From: Palsa-504 sp963739615 | GTDB lineage: Bacteria > Actinomycetota > Actinomycetes > Streptosporangiales > Streptosporangiaceae | Length of the DNA: 64,000 nt | Direction of reading: 5' to 3' | NCBI GenBank assembly: GCA_963739615.1 | Contig: CAVUBD010000019.1 | Location: 1-64,000, forward strand | Part shown: positions 44,973 to 53,763 of the stretch, in pieces | Layout of the letters: each line of letters opens with the position of its first letter | Numbering within the stretch: position 1 is the stretch's first letter | Made by a program: the position numbers and the translations under genes | The notes under the pieces: model-generated | The model's input: only the letters and a program-made list of their open reading frames with translations | Told to the model about the DNA's origin: nothing | Databases searched by the model: none

Positions 44973-45584
44973 ATGCGGGACGCCGACGGACCGGAGCCCT
45001 CGGACGCCGAACTGCTCCGCCGGCATGTGGCCGGAGATAGCGAAGCATTCGGCGAGCTGTTCCGCAGGCACCGTGACCGGCTGTGGGCGGTGGCGCTGCG
45101 GACCGTCTGCGACCCGGAAGAGGCCGCCGACGCACTGCAGGACGCGATGGTGTCCGCGTTCCGCCGGGCCGGGGACTTCCGCGGCGAATCGGCCGTCACC
45201 ACCTGGCTGCACCGGATCGTGGTGAACGCGGCCCTTGACCGGATGCGCCGCCGGACGGCCCGGCCCGTCCCCGCAGCCGACGACGAGCAGGCGTTCGAGG
45301 CCCTGGTGGCACAGGACGGGGATCCCGCCCGCGCCACCGATACCAGGCTGGACGTCGATGCCGCGCTGCGGTTCCTGCCGCCGCAGCAGCGGGCCGCGCT
45401 CGTGGTAGTCGACATGCTCGGCTTCTCCGTCGCCGATGCCGCCGTCATCCTGGACATCTCGCCAGGCACGGTGAAAAGCCGCTGCGCCCGGGCCCGGGCC
45501 CGGCTGCTTCCCCACGTATCGCACCTGCGGGGGAACCGATCGGCGAGCGAGAGCGTCTCACCTTCGCAGGGAGGCGACACATGA
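44973..45584 (+). CDS. sigM: ECF sigma factor SigM
   Basis: 203 residues. Region 2 (EAFGELFRRHRDRLWAVALR, ALQDAMVSAFRRAGDF, TTWLHRIVVNAALDRMRR) and region 4 (DAALRFLPPQQRAALVVVDM, ISPGTVKSRCARARARL) are complete. It directs RNA polymerase to envelope or thiol-stress promoters. Its stop overlaps the anti-sigma start (ATGA). Position before trxB-trxA and after murJ matches actinobacterial sigM. Confidence 0.9.
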   Translation: MRDADGPEPSDAELLRRHVAGDSEAFGELFRRHRDRLWAVALRTVCDPEEAADALQDAMVSAFRRAGDFRGESAVTTWLHRIVVNAALDRMRRRTARPVPAADDEQAFEALVAQDGDPARATDTRLDVDAALRFLPPQQRAALVVVDMLGFSVADAAVILDISPGTVKSRCARARARLLPHVSHLRGNRSASESVSPSQGGDT

Positions 45585-46474
45585 GCGAGCCGGGGGACAC
45601 CCGGATGAGGGGGCAGATGGCCCACCTGGACCCCGACGTCCTGGCCGAGTTCCGCGCGGGCCTCATCACCGGGCGCCGCGGCGCCCGGATCAGCGCGCAC
45701 CTGGGGACCTGCGATCGCTGCGCGGCGCTTGGCGCTGAACTCGCCCAGGTTTCCGCGCTGCTCGCCGCGGTCCCTGGCCCGGCCATGCCGGACAGCGTGG
45801 CCCAGCGGCTGGATACCGTGCTCGCCGCCGAGGTGGCCAACAGGGATTATGCCGAACGGACCGACGGCGACAGCCCGCGGAAACCCGCGTCGCCGGAGCG
45901 GCCGGGCGGCAGCCGCGGTTTCCGCTGGATGGCACTGCGCGTGCTCGCCCCCGCCGCCGTCGTCGTCCTGCTGGCCGCAGGCGGGTACGAGCTCACCCAC
46001 CTCGGCGGCTCGTCGACGCGGTCCACGGCCGCCTCGGCCGGCCAGGCCGCCGCCTCCACCGAGGGCGGGGCCGCGAAGGCACCCAGCCGCACCGGACTCG
46101 CGGCCCCCGTCAGCAGCACTGCGCCGACGGCCCGGGCGCAGCGGATGTCGCCGGCGGCCTTCCCGGTGGTGGTCAGCCCCACCGTTTTCCAGCCCGCCAC
46201 CTTCAAGCAGCAGGTCGAAGCCGCCCTGGCGGCTAAGTCGGCGAGTAAGACGCAGACCTCGCCGGCGGCGCTGCGAGCGTGCGTGCAAGCCGTGGCGCGC
46301 GGCGTCCAGCCGGTTATGGTCGAGAGCGCTCGCTACCAGAGCCAGCCAGCCACCCTCATCGTCGTGCCGGCCGCCCGGGACGACATGGCGTGGATGGTGG
46401 GCCCGCGCTGCTCAGCCGCCGACCACGACGTGCTCGACCGCGCCACCGTCCCGGCGGGAATCTCCGGGCCCTAG
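45581..46474 (+). CDS. membrane anti-sigma factor
   Basis: 297 residues. N-terminal zinc-binding anti-sigma domain with HLDPDVLAEFRAGLI, the HLGTCDRC motif (HxxxCxxC), then one membrane helix (RVLAPAAVVVLLAAGGYEL) and an extracytoplasmic part ending QPATLIVVPAARDDMAWMVG. Coupled to sigM by overlap. It would hold SigM at the membrane until stress. RsmA-like in position. Confidence 0.85.
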   Translation: MSEPGDTRMRGQMAHLDPDVLAEFRAGLITGRRGARISAHLGTCDRCAALGAELAQVSALLAAVPGPAMPDSVAQRLDTVLAAEVANRDYAERTDGDSPRKPASPERPGGSRGFRWMALRVLAPAAVVVLLAAGGYELTHLGGSSTRSTAASAGQAAASTEGGAAKAPSRTGLAAPVSSTAPTARAQRMSPAAFPVVVSPTVFQPATFKQQVEAALAAKSASKTQTSPAALRACVQAVARGVQPVMVESARYQSQPATLIVVPAARDDMAWMVGPRCSAADHDVLDRATVPAGISGP

Positions 46475-46518
46475 TATCGGTTCACTGGAATGCCAGTCAG
46501 ATGAGGGGTTGATAACGG

Positions 46519-47460
46519 TTGGCAGAAGTGACCGAAGTCCGGAACGTCATCGTCATCGGATCCGGCCCGTCCGGTTACACGGCGGCACTTTACGCGGCTC
46601 GCGCTGAGCTGAAGCCCTTGGTATTCGAGGGCTCGGTCACGGCGGGGGGCGCGCTCATGCAGACGACAGACGTCGAGAACTTCCCCGGGTTCCCGGACGC
46701 CATCATGGGTCCCGAGCTGATGGACTCGATGCGAAAGCAGGCCGAGCGGTTCGGTGCCGAACTGGTCCCCGACGACGTTGTGGCGGTCGACCTGACCGCG
46801 AACCCCAAGGTGGTCAAGACCGACAGCGAGACGTACCTCGCCAGGGCCGTGATCATCGCCAGCGGTTCCAGGTACAAGGAGCTCGGGGTGCCCGGCGAGA
46901 AGGAACTCGGCGGACACGGCGTGTCCTGGTGCGCGACCTGTGACGGGTTCTTCTTCCGCGGCCACGACATCGCGGTCATCGGCGGCGGCGACTCGGCGCT
47001 GGAAGAGGCCATGTTCCTGACCAGGTTCGGCAAGTCGGTGACGGTGGTCCACCGGCGCGACACGCTCCGCGCCTCGAAGATCATGCAGGAACGGGCGTTC
47101 GCCAACCCTAAGATCACCTTCCTGTGGGACAGCGAGGTAGCCGAGGTCCTGGGCCCCGATAAGGTCACTGGCCTGCGGATCAGGAGCACGAAGGACGGCA
47201 CGGAACATGTGCTGCCCGTTACCGGGGTGTTCGTCGCCATCGGTCACGACCCGCGCTCCGAGCTGTTCTCCGGGCAGCTCGCCACCGACCCCGACGGCTA
47301 CCTGCTGACCGATCAGCCGTCGACGCGCACCGCCATCGAAGGCGTCTTCGCCGCGGGCGATGTCGTGGACCGCACGTACCGGCAGGCGGTGACCGCGGCG
47401 GGTACGGGCTGTGCGGCGGCGCTCGACGCCGAGCGCTGGCTGGCCAGCAAGGAACACTGA
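46519..47460 (+). CDS. trxB: thioredoxin reductase
   Basis: 313 residues; TTG start. FAD site VIVIGSGPSGYTAALYAARA, NADPH site IAVIGGGDSALEEAMFLTRF, redox pair in SWCATCDGFFF. Passes electrons from NADPH to thioredoxin encoded downstream. Frame clean; a SigM-controlled unit is plausible from position. Confidence 0.95.
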   Translation: MAEVTEVRNVIVIGSGPSGYTAALYAARAELKPLVFEGSVTAGGALMQTTDVENFPGFPDAIMGPELMDSMRKQAERFGAELVPDDVVAVDLTANPKVVKTDSETYLARAVIIASGSRYKELGVPGEKELGGHGVSWCATCDGFFFRGHDIAVIGGGDSALEEAMFLTRFGKSVTVVHRRDTLRASKIMQERAFANPKITFLWDSEVAEVLGPDKVTGLRIRSTKDGTEHVLPVTGVFVAIGHDPRSELFSGQLATDPDGYLLTDQPSTRTAIEGVFAAGDVVDRTYRQAVTAAGTGCAAALDAERWLASKEH

Positions 47461-47483
47461 CGTAAGACGTATTACTCGGTGCT

Positions 47484-47525
47484 AGTTACTCAGCGCAAGC
47501 TACTCAGGGCAAGCTACTCAGGGCA
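47484..47525 (+). repeat. three tandem 14-bp units between trxB and trxA
   Basis: AGTTACTCAGCGCA then two identical copies of AGCTACTCAGGGCA, followed at once by AGTTAAAGG near the trxA start. Confidence 0.85.
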
Positions 47526-47536
47526 AGTTAAAGGAT

Positions 47537-47869
47537 GTGATCGCAGTGGGCGCGACCAAGGTCGTCACGGACGAGACCTTCGAGGTAGAGGTCCTGAAGA
47601 ACGACAAGCCGGTCATCGTCGATTACTGGGCCGAATGGTGCGGCCCGTGCCGCATGGTCGCTCCGGTACTCGAGGAGATCGCGACCGAATACGCGGACAA
47701 GATCGACGTCGTCAAGCTCAACATCGACGAGAACCCCGCCATCTCGCAGCGCTACGGGATCATGGCCATTCCGACCATGAGCGTGTTCTCCGGCGGCCAG
47801 GTGGTCAAGCAGATCGTCGGGGCCAAGCCCAAGTCGGCCCTGCTCCGCGAGCTGGCAGAGTACATCTGA
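47537..47869 (+). CDS. trxA: thioredoxin
   Basis: 110 residues from GTG 47537 or 107 from GTG 47546; AAAGGATGTG precedes. VIVDYWAEWCGPCRMVAPVL is the active site and GIMAIPTMSVFSGGQ the cis-Pro loop. Reduces protein disulfides. Separated from trxB by 76 bases that include the tandem repeat. Confidence 0.95.
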   Translation: MIAVGATKVVTDETFEVEVLKNDKPVIVDYWAEWCGPCRMVAPVLEEIATEYADKIDVVKLNIDENPAISQRYGIMAIPTMSVFSGGQVVKQIVGAKPKSALLRELAEYI

Positions 47870-47932
47870 GCTAGCTCTCCCCGCCGGTTTACGGTGGTGC
47901 CGTTTACGGTGGCCGGACGCCCCGCGCTCGGT

Positions 47933-48559
47933 TTACACCGGCCGCAGGGCGCCCTGGGGAGCGGCCGGGGTCATAGAGCCGAGCAAGCGCTCAAGTGCCA
48001 CCTCGACATCTTCCCGCCAGGTGAGAACGGTTCGCAGTTCCATCCGCAGCCGCGGGTAATGGTGATGCGGGCGAATGGTCTTAAATCCCACCGCGAGCAG
48101 GTAATCCACCGGCAGCATGCAGGCGGGCGACTCCCACCGCCGGTCGCCGAAGGCCTCGATGGCCCGCACGCCGCGCCGGGTGAGGTCCTTGGCCATGGCC
48201 TGGACCAGCATCCGGCCAATACCGCCGCCCGCGAATTCGCTGAGCAGGTGAGCGCTCATGAACAGCACCGCATCGGCGCTCACCGGGCTGGTCGGAAAGG
48301 CTATCGAGCGGGGTACGTACTGCGGGGGCGCGAAAAGCATGTATCCGGCGGGCACGCCATCGACATAAGCGATCTTGCCGCAGCTGCCCCACTCGAGCAG
48401 CACGGAAGAAACCCACGACTCCTTCTCAAGTTCAGGGTCGCCGTTTTCTTCGGCCCGCGCCCGGCTTACCGGGCCAAGTTCCCAGAAAACGCATTTACGG
48501 CACTTCGGCGGCAAATCGCCGAGATTATCCAGAGTAATGTTGACGATACGGCGCGACAT
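47933..48559 (-). CDS. GNAT-family N-acetyltransferase
   Basis: 208 residues from ATG 48559 with GGGGAA upstream. A short cysteine pair near the start (PPKCRKCVFWELG) precedes the acetyltransferase fold: KIAYVDGVPAGYMLFAPP, GGGIGRMLVQAMAKDLTRRG as the acetyl-CoA loop, and MLPVDYLLAVGFKTIRPH. Substrate not known. The protein group with this Cys pair is common beside trxA/sigM in actinobacteria. Confidence 0.8.
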   Translation of the reverse strand: MSRRIVNITLDNLGDLPPKCRKCVFWELGPVSRARAEENGDPELEKESWVSSVLLEWGSCGKIAYVDGVPAGYMLFAPPQYVPRSIAFPTSPVSADAVLFMSAHLLSEFAGGGIGRMLVQAMAKDLTRRGVRAIEAFGDRRWESPACMLPVDYLLAVGFKTIRPHHHYPRLRMELRTVLTWREDVEVALERLLGSMTPAAPQGALRPV

Positions 48560-48656
48560 CCCTGTTCCCCAGCTGAGTGCCCCGGCTGAAATCCACAAGC
48601 GTTCCCGCGAGATACCCCTTATCCTGGCATGATACTCGACTACTTCGGGAGAGTCC

Positions 48657-49943
48657 GTGACTGGCGAACAGCGATCGACATCGCAGCCGCAGCGTACTGA
48701 CCGCTATGTCGGTCAGTACGCTCAACGTGCGGTTGACATGGTGGCTTCGGAAATCCGGGCCCTGTTCGCCGTAGCCGCCCGGCCGGAGATCGTTTCGCTG
48801 GCCGGCGGTTCGCCGTACGTGGCCGCGCTCCCGCTCGACGCGGTCGGCGAGATGATCGGCCAGCTCATCGCCAGCCAGGGCGCCACCGCGCTGCAGTACT
48901 GCACCGCTCAGGGGGATGCGGGACTGCGCGAGCGGATCTGCGATGTCATGGCACTCGAGGAGATCAGGGCCCACCCGGACGATATCGTGGTCACGGTCGG
49001 TTCCCAGCAGGCGCTCGACCTGCTGACCAGGATATTCATCGATCCAGGCGACGTGGTGCTGGCCGAGGCGCCCTCCTACGTGGGCGCCCTCGGGGCCTTC
49101 GCCGCCTATCAGGCCGATGTGGTGCACGTGGCGATGGACGACGACGGGCTCATTCCGGCGGCGCTCGAGGAAGCTATCCGGCGTACCACGGCGGCGGGAA
49201 AGCGAGCCAAGTTCCTCTACACGGTGCCGAACTTCCACAATCCCGCCGGGGTCACGCTCGCCGCTGGCCGGCGGCACCAGATCCTGGACATCTGCCACCG
49301 GGCCGACCTGCTGGTCGTCGAGGACAACCCGTACGGCCTGCTCGGCTTCGACGGCGACCCGATGCGGGCGCTGCGGGCCGATGACGAGGAGGGGGTCGTC
49401 TACCTCGGCACGTTCTCCAAGACGTTCGCCGCGGGCGTGCGGGTGGGCTGGGCCCTCGCGCCGCCTGCCATCCGGGACAAGCTGATCCTGGCCGCCGAAT
49501 CGGCGGTGCTCTGCCATTCGAGCTTCTTGCAGCTGACCGTGCGCGAATACCTCAGCACCCAGCCGTGGCGCGAGCAGATCAAGGACTTCCGCGAACTCTA
49601 CCGCGAGCGCCGGGACGCGACCATGACCGCGCTGTCCGGGATGATGCCGCCTGGCTGCCACTGGACCAAGCCGGCCGGGGGTTTCTACGTCTGGCTCAGG
49701 CTCCCCGACGGGATCAACGCCAAGGCCATGCTGCCGCGGGCGATCTCCTCGCGGGTCGCCTACGTGCCGGGAACGGGCTTTTACGCCGACGGCGCGGGCG
49801 GCCAGTACGCCAGGCTCTGCTACTCATTCCCCGACCCGGACCGGATTTCTGAGGGTGTCCGCAGGCTGGCCTCGGTGATCGAGACCGAGATCCAGCTGCG
49901 TGACGACTTCGCCCCGCCGGGTCCGACGACCGCCACACATTGA
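48657..49943 (+). CDS. PLP-dependent aminotransferase (fold type I)
   Basis: 428 residues from GTG 48657. Related to 2-aminoadipate/aromatic aminotransferases. LQYCTAQGDAGLRERICDVM is the MocR/LysN-like signature. Cofactor contacts: FHNPAGVTL, LVVEDNPYGLLGF and Schiff-base Lys in LGTFSKTFAAGVRVGW. Substrate unknown. It is followed with overlap by the Ddl-like ATP-grasp gene, hinting at amino acid or dipeptide work. Confidence 0.85.
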   Translation: MTGEQRSTSQPQRTDRYVGQYAQRAVDMVASEIRALFAVAARPEIVSLAGGSPYVAALPLDAVGEMIGQLIASQGATALQYCTAQGDAGLRERICDVMALEEIRAHPDDIVVTVGSQQALDLLTRIFIDPGDVVLAEAPSYVGALGAFAAYQADVVHVAMDDDGLIPAALEEAIRRTTAAGKRAKFLYTVPNFHNPAGVTLAAGRRHQILDICHRADLLVVEDNPYGLLGFDGDPMRALRADDEEGVVYLGTFSKTFAAGVRVGWALAPPAIRDKLILAAESAVLCHSSFLQLTVREYLSTQPWREQIKDFRELYRERRDATMTALSGMMPPGCHWTKPAGGFYVWLRLPDGINAKAMLPRAISSRVAYVPGTGFYADGAGGQYARLCYSFPDPDRISEGVRRLASVIETEIQLRDDFAPPGPTTATH

Positions 49944-49987
49944 CCATCCCGACTAGCCGATCCTGGCCAAGAGCAAATTTGGAAACC

Positions 49988-50941
49988 ATGCGTAATCTTG
50001 AACGTGTCGTCATACTGGCCGGCGGCCTTTCTCCCGAGCGGGAAGTTTCGCTGCACTCCGGTTACCGGGTCCGCGATGCGCTGGCCAAGGAGGGCATCGA
50101 CGCGGAGGTCGCGGACGCCGACTCGGGCCTGCTCTCGCATCTGCGCGCCGACCCGCCAAGCGCGGTGTTTCCCGCCATCCACGGCGCATGCGGGGAAGAC
50201 GGCGCCATCAGGGAGGTGCTCGGGCTGCTCAGCGTGCCGTATGTCGGCTCGGTGGCCAGCGCGTGCCAGATGGCGTTCGACAAGCCCACGGCCAAGGCCC
50301 TTGTCGCGGCGGCCGGCCTGGTCACGCCGCTGTCGGTGACGCTGCCCCGGGAAACGTTCCACGACCTCGGGGCCAGCGCGGTCATCGACCTGATCGTCGC
50401 CAGGCTCGGGTTGCCGCTGTACGTCAAGCCCTCCCGCGGCGGTTCCGCTCTCGGGGCCGGACCGGTCTGGGCCGCGCCTGAACTGCCCGGCGCCCTGCTG
50501 AGCTGCTTCGCCTACGGCGACACCGCGCTTATCGAGCAGTTCATCACCGGTACGGAAGTCGCGGTCGGGGTGATAGACCTCGGCCACGGCCCGCAGGCCC
50601 TGCCGGCGGTCGAGATCGTGCCCGGCGAGGGCGGTTACGACTACGCGGCCAGATATACCGCGGGCAAGACCGACTTCTACGTGCCCGCCCGGCTATCCGA
50701 CGAGGCCGCCACCGAGGTCGCCAGGATCGCCATCGCCGCGCATTCGGTGCTGGGCCTGCGCGACCTGTCCCGCACCGACCTCATCGTCGACGACACCGGC
50801 ACGGCATACTTCCTGGAGGTCAACGTCTCGCCGGGCATGACGGAGACCAGCACGCTGCCGCTGGCGCTCGAGGCGTCGGGTCACCCGTTCGGCAGCACCT
50901 GCGTCAGGCTGCTGGAGATCGCTGCCGCCCGCGGCGCCTAA
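49988..50941 (+). CDS. D-alanine-D-alanine ligase-like ATP-grasp enzyme
   Basis: 317 residues from ATG 49988; a TTG at 49940 overlaps the preceding stop. N-terminal VILAGGLSPEREVSLHSGYR and AIHGACGEDGAIREVLGLLS; ATP-grasp part LPLYVKPSRGGSALGAGPVW; metal site YFLEVNVSPGMTETS. It joins an amino acid to another with ATP. HGACGEDG departs slightly from the classical HGxxGEDG by no key residue. Whether it makes D-Ala-D-Ala for the wall or another dipeptide is open. Confidence 0.8.
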   Translation: MRNLERVVILAGGLSPEREVSLHSGYRVRDALAKEGIDAEVADADSGLLSHLRADPPSAVFPAIHGACGEDGAIREVLGLLSVPYVGSVASACQMAFDKPTAKALVAAAGLVTPLSVTLPRETFHDLGASAVIDLIVARLGLPLYVKPSRGGSALGAGPVWAAPELPGALLSCFAYGDTALIEQFITGTEVAVGVIDLGHGPQALPAVEIVPGEGGYDYAARYTAGKTDFYVPARLSDEAATEVARIAIAAHSVLGLRDLSRTDLIVDDTGTAYFLEVNVSPGMTETSTLPLALEASGHPFGSTCVRLLEIAAARGA

Positions 50942-51109
50942 AGCGCCGCTCAGGTAACCGGCTCCGGGCGCTGTACCCCCGTCTGCGCACGCGACCTCCA
51001 CGTGGCGGGGCCGCTCCCCACGGTTGCAGGGAGCGGCGTGGCTGCCGCTTCCATGCACGAGAAATGCGGTCGGAAGGCCGGCCCGTGGCGCTCGTCTAGG
51101 CTCGTGGGC

Positions 51110-52150
51110 ATGACACAGGTTCCTAAGACACGGGGCAAGAGCTTCGGCAGCGACAACCACGCGGGCGCGCACCCGGCCGTGCTGCGCGCGATGATGGACG
51201 CCAACTCAGGCGATGCCGTCTCGTACGGCGCCGATGGCTGGACCGAGCAGGTGACCGCCCGGCTGCGCGAGACGTTCCGCGCGGATGACGCCTTCCTGGT
51301 GCTGAACGGCAGCGGGGCCAATGTCCTGGGCCTGAGCGTGCTGCTGCGCAGGCATGAAGCCGTCATCTGCGCCGAGTCGGCGCACATCAACACGGACGAG
51401 TGCGGGTCCAGCGAACGCCTGCTCGGCACCAAGCTCTTGACTGTCCCGGCCGCCGACGGGAAGCTCACGCCGGAGCTGATCGCGGAACGGCTGTCCGGCC
51501 GCGGCGACGACCACCGCGCCCAGCCCGGGGTAGTCGCCATTACCCAGTCGACCGAGTACGGCACCTGCTACTCACTGGCCGAACTGCGGAAGATAGCCGA
51601 TTTCTGTCATGCCAGCGGCCTGCGCCTCTACCTGGACGGCGCACGGCTGGCCAACGCGGCCGCCTACCTCGACTGCTCCCTGGCCGAGCTCGCCGAGCAC
51701 GCCGACGCGCTCAGCTTCGGCGCCACGAAGAACGGCGCGGTCGGCGCAGAAGCTCTCATCGTGATGCGCTCCGGCCTGGCCGCCGACATCCCGTACCTGC
51801 GCAAGCAGCAGACCCAGCTCACCTCCAAGATGCGCTTCGTCGCGGCCCAGTTCGACGCCCTCCTGCATGACGACCTCTGGCGATCCAACGCGGCCCGCGC
51901 CAACGCCATGGCCCGCCGCCTAGCCGACGGCGCCAGCACCGTACCCGGCGTCGACATCGTCCACCCCGTTCAGGCCAACGGTGTCTTCGCCCGTCTCCGC
52001 CCCGCCCACATCGCCGCCCTCCGGCAAGACTGGACCTTCCACGTATGGGACGAGCAGGCTTCCGTCGTCCGCTGGATGGCCGCCTTCGACACCACCGAAG
52101 CCGACGTAGACGCCTTCGTAGCCGCCATCGGAGCGACCCTCTCGTCATAG
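51110..52150 (+). CDS. threonine aldolase-like PLP enzyme
   Basis: 346 residues from ATG 51110. FGSDNHAGAHPAVLRAMMDA starts the fold; SYGADGWTEQVTARLRETFR and HINTDECGSSERL follow; LYLDGARLANAA carries the Asp that holds the pyridine ring and SFGATKNGAVGAEALIV the Schiff-base Lys. Cleaves threonine or beta-hydroxy amino acids to glycine and aldehyde. Single gene, own promoter likely. Confidence 0.88.
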   Translation: MTQVPKTRGKSFGSDNHAGAHPAVLRAMMDANSGDAVSYGADGWTEQVTARLRETFRADDAFLVLNGSGANVLGLSVLLRRHEAVICAESAHINTDECGSSERLLGTKLLTVPAADGKLTPELIAERLSGRGDDHRAQPGVVAITQSTEYGTCYSLAELRKIADFCHASGLRLYLDGARLANAAAYLDCSLAELAEHADALSFGATKNGAVGAEALIVMRSGLAADIPYLRKQQTQLTSKMRFVAAQFDALLHDDLWRSNAARANAMARRLADGASTVPGVDIVHPVQANGVFARLRPAHIAALRQDWTFHVWDEQASVVRWMAAFDTTEADVDAFVAAIGATLSS

Positions 52151-52205
52151 CCGTGCGGTCTCTGTTTCCCGTGTAACATGACGGTGAAACAACTGGGAGG
52201 CTGCC

Positions 52206-52742
52206 ATGCCAACGCAGTTCGATGTCGGAGCCCTCGTCGGCCTCTTGGTTGGAGAGGGTCACTTTGGCGGCGACGGCCGCCAACCGCACGTGACTCTCCG
52301 CATGCACGTCCGACACGAGGCGATATTCCGCTGGCTAGAACGGACGTTTCCCGGAGGGCGCGTCTACGGCCCGTATCACCATGGGGGCCGGCATTACCTC
52401 CAGTGGATGGCGCGCGGCCCCTTCCTGCGGGACGAGCTCGTGCCGATGCTCGACGGACTTCTGTCGCCCAGCCTGGACGGTCATAGCTTCGAGCGGTATC
52501 AGCTCATGAAGGCCCGCTATCCGCAACTAGCTGGCGATCTCCCGGCACGCGGCGAATCCGTATCCTCGACTTCGGCTCGCCCGCGCCAGGATCGCGCTGC
52601 CTCCGTGCCATCCTCCCCAACTGCCGGGAACAGCGATAACCGCAGCACGGCCGCTAAATCAGCGCCCTCCGCAATGCCGGCCGGGGATCCTGCCACCCTC
52701 GATGAGGTATTTACCGAACTCCGCGAGACGTGGCCGCCCTGA
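52206..52742 (+). CDS. free-standing LAGLIDADG-type protein
   Basis: 178 residues from ATG 52206 with GGGAGG upstream. The first 100 residues are one LAGLIDADG-like unit: VGALVGLLVGEGHFGGDGRQ as the helix with acidic Glu at its tip, then VTLRMHVRHEAIFRWLERTF and GGRVYGPYHHGGRHYLQWMA. The rest is a Ser/Pro/Ala-rich tail. It is not inside an intron or intein. As a single-motif protein it would act as a dimer. Homing endonuclease or a domesticated DNA-binding protein are both possible. Its stop is one base from the end of parB, in converging orientation. Confidence 0.7.
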   Translation: MPTQFDVGALVGLLVGEGHFGGDGRQPHVTLRMHVRHEAIFRWLERTFPGGRVYGPYHHGGRHYLQWMARGPFLRDELVPMLDGLLSPSLDGHSFERYQLMKARYPQLAGDLPARGESVSSTSARPRQDRAASVPSSPTAGNSDNRSTAAKSAPSAMPAGDPATLDEVFTELRETWPP

Positions 52743-52743
52743 G

Positions 52744-53742
52744 CTACAGCGACCCGGCTGCTGTCGAAGACTCAGGCCCGGATACGTCGGGACTCATCGC
52801 CTTTACGATGCGCTCCAGGTCATCGATCGTCGCGAACTCAACAACGATCTTCCCCTTGTGTCGCCCTAGTTCCACTTTGACCCGCGTTTCAAAGAGGTCG
52901 GAGAGGCGGTCGGCCAAGTGGCGGAGGCCAGGAGCAGTCGGTGGCTGGGCTGTGGTGCGCGTCGAGCGGCGCGGCGGCGACTCGTCGGAGCCGACGGCGA
53001 CGATCTCCTCGACGGCGCGGACCGACAGGCCCTCGGCCACGATCCGGTTCGCCAGGCGCTCCTGCGCGTCAGGGTCCGCCACGCTCAGCAAGGCCCGGGC
53101 GTGGCCCGCGCTGAGCACGCCCGCCGCGACGCGTTTCTGGACGGCCGGCGGCAGGTTCAGCAGCCGGAGGGTATTGCTGATGTGCGGCCGAGATCGGCCT
53201 ATCTTGCGCGCGAGCTCCTCATGGGTGGCGCCGAAATCATCGAGGAGCTGCTGGTAGGCCGCGGCCTCTTCCAGAGGGTCGAGTTGCTGGCGGTGCAGGT
53301 TCTCAATCAGGGCGTCCCTGAGCAGATCGTCGTCTTGCGTCTGCTTGACGATGGCGCCGATCTCGGTCAGCCCGGCCCGCTGAGCGGCGCGCCACCTCCG
53401 TTCGCCCATGACGAGCTCGTATCGGCTGGGCCCGGCCTCACGAACCACGACCGGTTGGAGGAGGCCGACCTGCCGGATCGATTCCGCGAGCTCGTCGAGT
53501 GCCTCCTCGTCGAACGCCCGCCGCGGCTGCCGGGGGTTCGGCGTGATCGCAGAGACCGCGATCTCCTTGTAGTGAGCTCCGAAGACCTCGACGGGGTCAC
53601 CAGGGGAAGCTGACGGTGTCCCGTTTGCCGACGAAGAAAAGGCCAGGTCCGTACCCCGTGCGGCACCACCATCAGCCAGCAGAGGAGATTCCGGGATAAG
53701 AGCACCGAGTCCCCGGCCTAGACCTCGCCTTTGCTGAGCCAC
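52744..53742 (-). CDS. parB: chromosome partition protein ParB
   Basis: 332 residues. Arg/Gly start RRGLGRGLGALIPE contacts ParA. CTP-binding box with GERRWRAAQRAGL and LIENLHRQQLDPLEEAAAYQ; helix-turn-helix ELARKIGRSRPHISNTLRLL; C-terminal dimer domain. It clamps DNA at parS near the origin. Follows parA by 21 bases. Confidence 0.95.
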   Translation of the reverse strand: MAQQRRGLGRGLGALIPESPLLADGGAARGTDLAFSSSANGTPSASPGDPVEVFGAHYKEIAVSAITPNPRQPRRAFDEEALDELAESIRQVGLLQPVVVREAGPSRYELVMGERRWRAAQRAGLTEIGAIVKQTQDDDLLRDALIENLHRQQLDPLEEAAAYQQLLDDFGATHEELARKIGRSRPHISNTLRLLNLPPAVQKRVAAGVLSAGHARALLSVADPDAQERLANRIVAEGLSVRAVEEIVAVGSDESPPRRSTRTTAQPPTAPGLRHLADRLSDLFETRVKVELGRHKGKIVVEFATIDDLERIVKAMSPDVSGPESSTAAGSL

Positions 53743-53763
53743 TACCCCTCCCGACTTACCGCG

